A stretch of 64,000 nt of DNA from Clostridiales bacterium (GTDB lineage: Bacteria > Bacillota > Clostridia > Saccharofermentanales > Saccharofermentanaceae), in the NCBI GenBank assembly GCA_017551865.1, contig JAFZKB010000027.1:62001-126000 (forward strand), written 5' to 3'. Below, piece by piece: positions 26,819-33,848 of the stretch (its first letter is position 1; each line of letters begins with the position of its first letter). The notes below the pieces were generated by a model. The model searched no databases. It saw only the letters and a list, made by a program, of their open reading frames with translations, and had not been told where the DNA came from. Made by a program: the position numbers and the translations under genes.

Positions 26819-29356
26819 TTATTTCGCTTTTCCATAGACATACTTGGCAGTTCCACCCACAACCATAGTATTGCCATTTTTGTGATACGGGAACACCCAG
26901 TAGAAATTCCAGTCCGTGGAAGATGCTTTTGTATCGGTATATGTCGTTCCCTTCGTCGTCATTCCGATATACCCGTACTTTCCATTCGGATGGATACCAT
27001 ATACGAGATACCCTTCTGCATCACTTACGGAATTCCAGGTAAGCTTGACGCCGCCCTTCACACTTGAAGCCTTAAGACCGGTTACGGCCGTGCAAACACC
27101 TTTCGCATAGACATACTTTTCACATCCGCCGGGGATCATCTTCCCGTTTTCATCCTTAATATAGGCGAATACCCAGTAGAAATTGTAATCCGTATCGAGG
27201 GCCTTCGTGTCTGTGAAAGTAGTGCCCTTTGTCGTCATGCCGACATATCCGTACTTCTTATCTTTCTGAGCGTATACAAGATACCCTTCAGCGTTCTGCA
27301 CCTGATCCCATGTAAGCTTCACTTTGTTCTTTCCTGCAGGAACGGCCTTAAGACCGTATACAGTTCCGGGTTTACTTATAAAACAAAACCAGATGGCTTT
27401 GATCGTCATATCCTCGTTAACTATGATCTTATCTCCCGGAAGACCTGCATCCCACTGAGCAAATCCATAACCATCCGGGGCTCTGAACATGCAATCCGGA
27501 AGCGTAAATTCACTTCCTGCATCACAAGTTTCTGTCCAGGACTGTGTCCCGCCTAATTTTGAAATAAATGTAATGGTACATGTGGACTGTGGCAGTTTTG
27601 TCCAGTTCGCTACGAGAGTGATATTTTCCGTAACCAGGATCTTTTCATTTACATTGACAGAATTACCATTTAAAAGCCATCCATCAAATTGATAACCGGA
27701 AGGCGGAGTAAGTCCGGTACTGTCAGGGATCGTAAAGAAAGAAGCTTCCTTAATGCTTACACTGTCGATCGAACCGGAAGCTCCCTGACCATCAAAGGAG
27801 ATCGTTACGTTCTGCGGCTCTCTGAAACGAAGGATCAGTGCGGAGATATTGCTGTCCGATATTTTTTCACCTGTATAAGCAAAGATTGTCTTGTTATTTT
27901 CGAGGGCACTTATGAAACCACTTTCTAAATCAAAGACGAGATCTTCAGAACCATCCGCGTCAAGATCGTAGTAAACAAATGTATCATCTTCTCTTATGTC
28001 AGCAATGTCCGATAACGTAAATTCTAGCATAGCATCGGCGGCTGCACCGCTGATCATTGTCGGGCCTTTGTAGAGATCTATGTCGATGACGTCCGGGCGA
28101 TAAATCAGATATGTAGGTTCACTCGCGTAATCTGTCATATAGACCGCATTCGAACCTGTTGCCAGCTCTTCTGCCAGAATATACACGTGATAATCAATAC
28201 CCCATTTATTGATATCGTATCCGCTAGGGAGTTTGAAAGTTCCTGAAGAAGTAGAAACATCACCGGAAAGAGCTCCGTAATAAAGGATATTGGCATTATA
28301 GGCATTCCCCTTAGACCAAGGCATATCCGTAATAAGAACAGAGACCTGATTGACAGAACCAGCATTATTTCCTTTTATCGTATATGGAACAGAAATTTTA
28401 CTTCCGGAAACTGAGATTTCCGATCCACTTGTCAGACCGATGCTTACATTATCATCAATGACCGTCAGCTTATACTCCGCTCCGAGTCCACTTTGATCCG
28501 GCGAGAGCGTCTGTGTATTAAAAATTACAGAATCCAGATCAACATTGAGTGCAGGTGCAACGCCCAGTTGAATGATTACATCCATAGAACCTAGAGTTGC
28601 TTCTCTTCCAGCATCCATCATGCTGATAGCCCCTGCATAAACAACATCGTCAGAGTTTGTTCTTTTATTTCTCAGCCAGTACCAGGAATACCCGTTATCC
28701 AAGTCACCTTTTGCACGGTTATAAACAGAAGTTCCTTTCCACCAGTCTTGTTCAGCATCATAGGTATACCCTGGATTAGATGAATAACCATATGCGGGAT
28801 TTGTAACATCTGCAGCATCTAAAAGAAAGATCTTGTCATTACTGAGTGGTACAGTTTTACCGTAAACGTACTCCATCCAGGATCCCGCTTCATAGGATTC
28901 CTGCTTCAAAGATACTAAAGGAATCGCCTTGGCTTCAGGGCGCGAGAAATTGATAGACTGAAAACCTTGATTTAAATATGCGCGAAGATCACTATCTGCC
29001 CATTCATTGGTAGATGGATCAAAGGGATAATCAAACAGCACTCTGTCGCTGTCGAGAAACATGGTCTTCATTCCGAATTTATCAGTTTTCGGATCCAGTA
29101 CACGGAACTTGATCGGAGATCCGTTATAACTTCCAAAGAAAACATAGTCCCCGTTCCATCTTTTGTCTTTCGTTTCCGGTGCAGCCGGAGATGAAATCGT
29201 GGCACTTCCAAGATGTGTGTTATTCATGTTCTTCGAATAAGCGGCATTAACTTTTTCAGGATCTTTTGCAAGGCTGATCGCCGGAACGCTTAACATGGCT
29301 GCTAAAAACAGAGATGTCGCTTTTACTGTCTTTTTCCTCATCGTTTGATTCTTCAT
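26819..29356 (-). CDS. Secreted DUF6273 protein with InlB-type repeats and two Fn3-like repeats
   Basis: An 845-residue exported protein. The signal peptide is at about 10-32 (ATSLFLAAMLSVPAISLA). A DUF6273 domain lies at about 60-275 (YVFFGSYNGSPIKFRVLD, YSWYWLRNK). A beta region related to the other DUF6273 paralogues follows (VSVLITDMPWSKGNAYNANI). Two InlB/Flg_new-type repeats at about 525-665 show FDGWLLNGNSVNVNEKILVT and FAQWDAGLPGDKIIVNEDMT, each ending in an xxAxW pattern. The tandem Fn3-like module occupies the last 180 residues, ending KYVYGKAK. The ATG follows AGGAGGG. It is first in a two-gene operon with the large LRR protein and next to the response regulator gene. A cell-surface role is inferred, and no catalytic motif is seen. 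Confidence 0.87.
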   Translation of the reverse strand: MKNQTMRKKTVKATSLFLAAMLSVPAISLAKDPEKVNAAYSKNMNNTHLGSATISSPAAPETKDKRWNGDYVFFGSYNGSPIKFRVLDPKTDKFGMKTMFLDSDRVLFDYPFDPSTNEWADSDLRAYLNQGFQSINFSRPEAKAIPLVSLKQESYEAGSWMEYVYGKTVPLSNDKIFLLDAADVTNPAYGYSSNPGYTYDAEQDWWKGTSVYNRAKGDLDNGYSWYWLRNKRTNSDDVVYAGAISMMDAGREATLGSMDVIIQLGVAPALNVDLDSVIFNTQTLSPDQSGLGAEYKLTVIDDNVSIGLTSGSEISVSGSKISVPYTIKGNNAGSVNQVSVLITDMPWSKGNAYNANILYYGALSGDVSTSSGTFKLPSGYDINKWGIDYHVYILAEELATGSNAVYMTDYASEPTYLIYRPDVIDIDLYKGPTMISGAAADAMLEFTLSDIADIREDDTFVYYDLDADGSEDLVFDLESGFISALENNKTIFAYTGEKISDSNISALILRFREPQNVTISFDGQGASGSIDSVSIKEASFFTIPDSTGLTPPSGYQFDGWLLNGNSVNVNEKILVTENITLVANWTKLPQSTCTITFISKLGGTQSWTETCDAGSEFTLPDCMFRAPDGYGFAQWDAGLPGDKIIVNEDMTIKAIWFCFISKPGTVYGLKAVPAGKNKVKLTWDQVQNAEGYLVYAQKDKKYGYVGMTTKGTTFTDTKALDTDYNFYWVFAYIKDENGKMIPGGCEKYVYAKGVCTAVTGLKASSVKGGVKLTWNSVSDAEGYLVYGIHPNGKYGYIGMTTKGTTYTDTKASSTDWNFYWVFPYHKNGNTMVVGGTAKYVYGKAK

Positions 29357-29399
29357 ATGAGACCCTCCTTTAGTGGTTTACCATACTCAAATCAAACTT

Positions 29400-29419
29400 A
29401 TCATAAAAAGTTAACTTTT
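29400..29419 (-). promoter_or_regulatory. candidate -10 with adjoining 14-bp palindrome
   Basis: A perfect palindrome AAAAGTTAACTTTT (29406-29419) directly adjoins, on the upstream side, a TATGAT -10-like element (29400-29405). No good -35 is present at the right distance (the hexamer there reads GGCGAT). It lies 44 bases before the DUF6273/InlB gene. A poor -35 with an adjoining palindrome fits a regulated promoter. It could also act as a weak terminator for the regulator gene that ends at 29444. Confidence 0.4.
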
Positions 29420-29443
29420 CGCATCGCCACAAATAGTGATTTT

Positions 29444-30115
29444 TTATGAAAAAGATCCGGAGTTGTTTCCGAGACGGTCATTTTCATTTACGACCAGGCC
29501 GATCATCTTCGCATTTATTGCCAGATCCAGACGGCTTTCAAATCCCGTCTTCTCCATCATGTTCTGGATGTGGCGTTTTACTGTATTCACGGAAATATTA
29601 AGTTTTTCGGCGATCTCGTCATTGGTAAGGCTGTCTGTCAGTTCACGAAGCACTTCGATCTCGCGGTCCGTAAGATCACTTCTCTTAATCTTGCCGAAAG
29701 CAACTTCCGGTGCATCGTCGGGATAGACCGATTCGCCGTTTACGGTTCGATCCATCAGATCCAGAAGGCTGTGCTCATCGTATTCTTTATACCAGAAGCT
29801 CTCGATCCCGGCTTCTTTCGCCTTTTCTTCCCAGCTCGTCTCCGAAGTGGAGGTCGCCAGAATGATCTTGATATTCGGATGTTTCTTCTTGATCATAGCA
29901 GCAGCCGAAAGCCCGTCGATCCCGTCCTGCATCATGACGTCCATGATAAGAAGGTCGATGTCATGATCATCGACGAAATCAATGGCGCTCTGTGCCGAGC
30001 GAAGCCCACTTACAAGTACATAATTACTGGCCGCACGGACATACATCTCGAAAAAACCTCTCGAGATGTTCTGATCGTCTACTACTAAGACTCTCGTCTT
30101 TGCCGCATCGCGCAT
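29444..30115 (-). CDS. LuxR/NarL-family response regulator
   Basis: The 223-residue two-component regulator has a receiver domain with an acidic pair VVDDQ near 12 and the phospho-acceptor Asp59 in LLIMDVMM. A C-terminal LuxR helix-turn-helix at about 155-215 carries LTDREIEVLRELTDSLTNDE and ISVNTVKRHIQNMMEKTG. The start at 30115 follows AAGGAGTG, and an in-frame ATG at 30154 lies upstream of that site. It has its own promoter but follows the kinase genes in the same direction. Likely targets are the surface-protein operons immediately downstream, an inference from position and from the shared GTTAAC sites. Confidence 0.93.
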   Translation of the reverse strand: MRDAAKTRVLVVDDQNISRGFFEMYVRAASNYVLVSGLRSAQSAIDFVDDHDIDLLIMDVMMQDGIDGLSAAAMIKKKHPNIKIILATSTSETSWEEKAKEAGIESFWYKEYDEHSLLDLMDRTVNGESVYPDDAPEVAFGKIKRSDLTDREIEVLRELTDSLTNDEIAEKLNISVNTVKRHIQNMMEKTGFESRLDLAINAKMIGLVVNENDRLGNNSGSFS

Positions 30116-30177
30116 AGTGCACTCCTTATCCGAAAAAGATCTCCATTTGCGCAAGGAATCATCCTCACATCAACTCA

Positions 30178-30206
30178 ATTATAGTTAACAATATTTGATA
30201 TGTGTA
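30178..30206 (-). promoter_or_regulatory. promoter of the response regulator gene
   Basis: On the minus strand TACACA is followed by 17 bases and a perfect TATAAT. GTTAAC (30184-30189) abuts the -10 on its upstream side. The leader is about 55-60 bases. Confidence 0.6.
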
Positions 30207-30240
30207 TCACCCATATGTACCATTTTCAAAAGTCAGGAGT

Positions 30241-31524
30241 TCACTCCTTCTCGGCGCGGATCTTTATCCTAAGGAGAAATTCCGGCACACTTTGAAGCTC
30301 CATTTCCCCTCCCGAAGATTCGATATTCTTTCGAAGCGAAAGAAGTCCTCCACTTTCTGTGATGCGTTCTTTGGGCGGTTTTCCGTTATTTCGGATGCAA
30401 AAGATCCGCTCCCCTTCATTCTCCTTGATCGTAACGAATATCTTATCTCCTTCCGCATGCTTCACGGTATTGGCTGCACACTCCGTAATGGCCGAAGAAA
30501 GTATTTTTCGGCTCTTTGGATCATGAGGTTCTTCCCCCGAGATCTCCACAAGGACGCCGATACTTCCTGCCATGGCGATCGCAGATGATAAATCTTCTTC
30601 CCCGGTATAGGGCTCTTCCACTTCCCCTAAAAGGAACCGGTTCATCTGACGGGTCGCGGTATAGACCATGCGGGCATCGATCGTATCCGTATGGCTTAAG
30701 TAATGCCGTCCCATAAGAAGGACCTGGCCGAGCTGGTTATGAAGAGCCGCTTTCGCTTCGGCCTCCTCCTGTGCGATGAACATATCACCCGACAGTTTCG
30801 TGACCGTCTTCATGCGGCGCTGAATATCCTGAAGTCTGTCGTGTTTCTCCTCAAGTTCTTCGATGATCTTATATCTTTCTGAAACACGCGTCGCCCGGAT
30901 CCGGAATCTCTTCTCTTTTGTTTCAAGTTCCGTCTTTTCGAAAAGCCAGACTTCCTGATCATCAGTATGGATCAGGTACATATCTGAATGAAGTCTCTCT
31001 TTTTTTTCGATCGTTTCCCAGAAAGTATTTCCATTTACGAAAAGATGTCCCGTCAGCATTCGGCAGAGTTCAACGATCTTGAGATTGGAAAGAAGGATCG
31101 TGCCGTTTGCTTCACATATCGCGATCCCGTCCGGGTGGATATCGACCGTCTGTCGGATCGCATCCGGCGTAAGTGTTCTTCTTTTCGACGATATGAAGAT
31201 ACTGATCGTAAAAAGACACAGGATCAGAAGCCCCGCTTCGATCAGAAGATAGAGGATCCAGGGAAGATCAAAGAGGATCTCTTCAAACTCAAATGAATAC
31301 CGGTCAGGCGCACCTTCCAGGATCTTCCCCGAACAGGCCATTAACACAAGAAAAACCATGCTCGTTAGGATCAGGCAAAAAGAAGCAAGGATCGTGACCT
31401 TCTTTCGGATCCTGCTTCTTTTCTCTTCGAGAAGAATCACTAAAGAAGAAACCATGATCGCGACACATGCGAAGTTTAAAATGTGCCAGTTCCATTTCTC
31501 TACGATCTCAAAAAGACTGTTCAT
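30241..31524 (-). CDS. Sensor histidine kinase (HisKA_3-like with HATPase)
   Basis: The 427-residue membrane kinase has three predicted membrane segments (about 15-32, 43-64 and 88-111). A PAS-like part follows (DIHPDGIAICEANGTILLSN), then a short coiled coil and a dimerisation helix ALHNQLGQVLLMGRHYL with the likely phospho-His near 262. The ATPase domain shows the N box AITECAANTVKHAEG, the G1 box RNNGKPP and the G2 box GGLLSLRKNI. In the related HPK7-type kinases the residue after the His is acidic (HD or HE), whereas here it is Asn. It overlaps the upstream sensor gene by four bases and lies 125 bases before the response regulator, its likely partner. Confidence 0.85.
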   Translation of the reverse strand: MNSLFEIVEKWNWHILNFACVAIMVSSLVILLEEKRSRIRKKVTILASFCLILTSMVFLVLMACSGKILEGAPDRYSFEFEEILFDLPWILYLLIEAGLLILCLFTISIFISSKRRTLTPDAIRQTVDIHPDGIAICEANGTILLSNLKIVELCRMLTGHLFVNGNTFWETIEKKERLHSDMYLIHTDDQEVWLFEKTELETKEKRFRIRATRVSERYKIIEELEEKHDRLQDIQRRMKTVTKLSGDMFIAQEEAEAKAALHNQLGQVLLMGRHYLSHTDTIDARMVYTATRQMNRFLLGEVEEPYTGEEDLSSAIAMAGSIGVLVEISGEEPHDPKSRKILSSAITECAANTVKHAEGDKIFVTIKENEGERIFCIRNNGKPPKERITESGGLLSLRKNIESSGGEMELQSVPEFLLRIKIRAEKE

Positions 31525-33188
31525 GCCGCATCACCTCCCTGTCGAAGGTGGATCGTAAGATACGTGATCTCATCACTCATTTTCTTTTCGATCGGAAGGA
31601 TCGTCTTCGGAAGATCCGTATCTTCCCTGTTTTCCATCGCCAGACGGATGCCGTTTCTCATGAGGGAAACCGTCATTCTTTTCATGTACGGAAGGTATTG
31701 TTCGATGACGGCTTCAAAAGAATCATAAAGATCATGCACCGAGGGAAGCGAAATTTCAGAATACTCTTCTCCGATCGCGGCCGCTTCGATCCCCAGGCAG
31801 CGAAGGAACCTTGCCGTTTCGGCAAGTGCCAGAAAGAGTTCACGATTACTCATCGGAAGTGTCTTCTCATCGATCAGAAGAAGATTGCTCTTTCTTTTCG
31901 AATACGCATTCAGCACGCAGGCTTTCGCGAGGGCATCTCGAAAAGCTTCTGTTCCGGGCTCCTCGCTCTCAAGAAGGGCCTCGATCTTCTTTTGTGTAGG
32001 ATAGATAGTCTTCGCGATCCTCTCATACACCTGGTTCTGTGCGTCAAGGTGCGCCATCTTCTCCTTAAGTTCATTCTCTTTCTTGATCAGATCATTCTCT
32101 TCACTTAAGATCTCATTGGCCGATTCGAGCCTTCTCCTCTCCTTGTGAAGCTCACTTTCATCTTCCGTCCAGAAGGCGTATCCTGAGTGGATCTGCATAC
32201 TCGAAAGACGGATATCCTCCGACGGGTAGAATGGTTCTTTTCGGCAAGAAAAAAGATCATCCTTCGAAAAGGTCATGGAAGCACCGGTCTCAAATACGGG
32301 ATTCAACTCGGGATCGGTGACCAGGATCGGGATGTCAAGAATATGGAAAGAACGGATGTAGTTCTCATTAAACGGGATGAGTCGAGTACGAATACAAAAC
32401 TCATAGATCAAAAGCAGCATGAACACGTTGATCTCGGGCGTTAGATACATTCGCGGGAGATGGGACTTCGAGACCACAAGAAGGATATAAAGGTCAAGTG
32501 AAATCCACGCGATAATGATCAAAGGAAGAATCAGCGCCAGGCGCTTCTTCTTTCTCGTGATGCGAAGGAGGATCAGGATACCGAGCGTCAGGGTCAGGAT
32601 GATCCATGCATAGTTAATATAGAAAAGAAATCCCCAGGAATATGTCCCGACATTCATATTCAGCATCGAAAGATCAACTTTCGGACGATACACGAGAAAA
32701 TGCAGATCATTCGTGATCGCGGCGATGGAAAACCCAATGGCCGGAAGCAAAAGAAGCCTCTCGTCCCAGGTGTACTTCCCCGTTTCACCTCTGCCAAGGC
32801 GGATCGCCGTCATAAGAAGGAGCGTCGGTATGATCAGGAGCGGAATGAAATAACTGTAATCGAGGTAACGGATCATGACGAAATCCGAGATCACGACACG
32901 GTACTTGAACACGCGGATCAGAAGATAGATGACCATGAAAAGCGCAGCCGTCGTCATGTACTTTCTGGCTTTGGTCGGAAGAAGACGGTTTCGAACCGTC
33001 TGGATCCAGAAAAGGATCAGTCCGACATAAATCATGGAATTGCCGATAAACATCAGCGCATTCAGAAAACGGCTGTTCGAACGGGAAAAAAAGTTACAGA
33101 TTCCGGCAAGAAGAAACAGGGAAATGAACCATTTCGTCGTATGGCCTTTCTTATGCTCGTACTCCTTGATCAGCGTTTTCTCATACAT
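31521..33188 (-). CDS. Multi-pass membrane sensor with degenerate kinase-like C-terminus
   Basis: The 555-residue protein has about eight hydrophobic segments in residues 18-275, resembling the 7TM sensor regions found on clostridial histidine kinases. A PAS-like segment follows (FHILDIPILVTDPELNPVFE), then a coiled coil at about 350-400 (HKERRRLESANEILSEENDL) and a helical C-terminal domain. I see no HATPase N, G1 or G2 box and no clear phospho-His, so it probably cannot phosphorylate on its own. The ATGA overlap with the downstream kinase suggests the two work as one split receptor. It starts 22 bases after yqeG with a GAGG site. The signal is unknown. Confidence 0.75.
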   Translation of the reverse strand: MYEKTLIKEYEHKKGHTTKWFISLFLLAGICNFFSRSNSRFLNALMFIGNSMIYVGLILFWIQTVRNRLLPTKARKYMTTAALFMVIYLLIRVFKYRVVISDFVMIRYLDYSYFIPLLIIPTLLLMTAIRLGRGETGKYTWDERLLLLPAIGFSIAAITNDLHFLVYRPKVDLSMLNMNVGTYSWGFLFYINYAWIILTLTLGILILLRITRKKKRLALILPLIIIAWISLDLYILLVVSKSHLPRMYLTPEINVFMLLLIYEFCIRTRLIPFNENYIRSFHILDIPILVTDPELNPVFETGASMTFSKDDLFSCRKEPFYPSEDIRLSSMQIHSGYAFWTEDESELHKERRRLESANEILSEENDLIKKENELKEKMAHLDAQNQVYERIAKTIYPTQKKIEALLESEEPGTEAFRDALAKACVLNAYSKRKSNLLLIDEKTLPMSNRELFLALAETARFLRCLGIEAAAIGEEYSEISLPSVHDLYDSFEAVIEQYLPYMKRMTVSLMRNGIRLAMENREDTDLPKTILPIEKKMSDEITYLTIHLRQGGDAA

Positions 33189-33210
33189 GCTCCGCCTCGA
33201 AAAGAGATGT

Positions 33211-33702
33211 TCAGAATCTACAGATCTTCCTGATGATCCATTCCGGGAAACGTTTTAAAACCACGTAGAACACTTCCTTTTTTCCATAGCGTTCTACGAA
33301 GATCGTATAAAGACCTGCCCGATTTCCTGCGGCGATGTCTGTAAACAGCTGATCGCCGATCATGACGGTGTTTTCCTTCTTCGCTCCGATCAGATCCATC
33401 GCCTTAAGAACGCCCGAGGTTCCGGGCTTATTCGCATAAGAAACGCACGGTATATTCAGCATCTCGGCGATCTTTTTCGATCTTTCGGATTTGGCATTTG
33501 AAACAAGGCAAAGTGAAAAACCTGCCTCTTTCAGTTTGGAAATCATTTCGTAGGAATAAGGTACGGGCTCGGTCGCGTGGTCCGGCGCCAATGTATTATC
33601 GAAGTCTAAAAGCGCGAAGCGATAGCCCTTTTCGAGCAAAAAAGAAAGATCGATCTCACTGACTTTATTGGCACACAGATCCGGACGGAATATATTCTTC
33701 AT
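33211..33702 (-). CDS. yqeG: YqeG family HAD-type phosphatase
   Basis: The 163-residue HAD hydrolase has motif I LLDFDNTLAPD (nucleophile Asp), motif II LVSNA and motif IV MIGDQLFTDIAAGN. Length and motifs match YqeG of Bacillus and clostridia, a phosphatase of unclear substrate. In bacilli yqeG lies with yqeH and aroE, but here it leads into the sensor-kinase genes. A possible promoter (TTGCAC, 17 bases, TATTCT on the minus strand) lies close upstream. Confidence 0.9.
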   Translation of the reverse strand: MKNIFRPDLCANKVSEIDLSFLLEKGYRFALLDFDNTLAPDHATEPVPYSYEMISKLKEAGFSLCLVSNAKSERSKKIAEMLNIPCVSYANKPGTSGVLKAMDLIGAKKENTVMIGDQLFTDIAAGNRAGLYTIFVERYGKKEVFYVVLKRFPEWIIRKICRF

Positions 33703-33773
33703 GCAAAACCCTCACTATTTGACCTTTGTAGAATACCAATCATGGTGAAAATGTGCAACCTTGGGTCTTTCTC

Positions 33774-33803
33774 TTGCGAAATGCGCTTATATAAATATAT
33801 AAT
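33774..33803 (+). promoter_or_regulatory. promoter of the aspartate kinase gene
   Basis: TTGCGA is followed by 18 bases and a perfect TATAAT. The leader of about 40 bases is too short for a lysine riboswitch. Confidence 0.65.
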
Positions 33804-33820
33804 TACGGAAGAAAATAACG

Positions 33821-33848
33821 AGGAGGTCGGGATTTTCCCGATAGAGAT
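33821..33848 (+). promoter_or_regulatory. Shine-Dalgarno separated from the start codon by a hairpin
   Basis: AGGAGG at 33821-33826 is 22 bases from the ATG, too far for normal initiation. Between them lies TCGGG-ATTTT-CCCGA (33827-33841). If this folds, the remaining TAGAGAT gives 7 bases of effective spacing. The arrangement is seen directly, but its effect on translation is inferred. Confidence 0.55.

Noticed and set aside
29406..29419. AAAAGTTAACTTTT as a terminator of the response regulator gene
   Set aside because: The stem is A-T rich with only about five pairs once a loop is allowed, so termination would be weak. Its position beside a -10 favours an operator.
33801..33848. Lysine riboswitch before the aspartate kinase gene
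   Set aside because: The leader is only about 40 bases, far shorter than the roughly 170-base lysine riboswitch, and lacks its conserved core.
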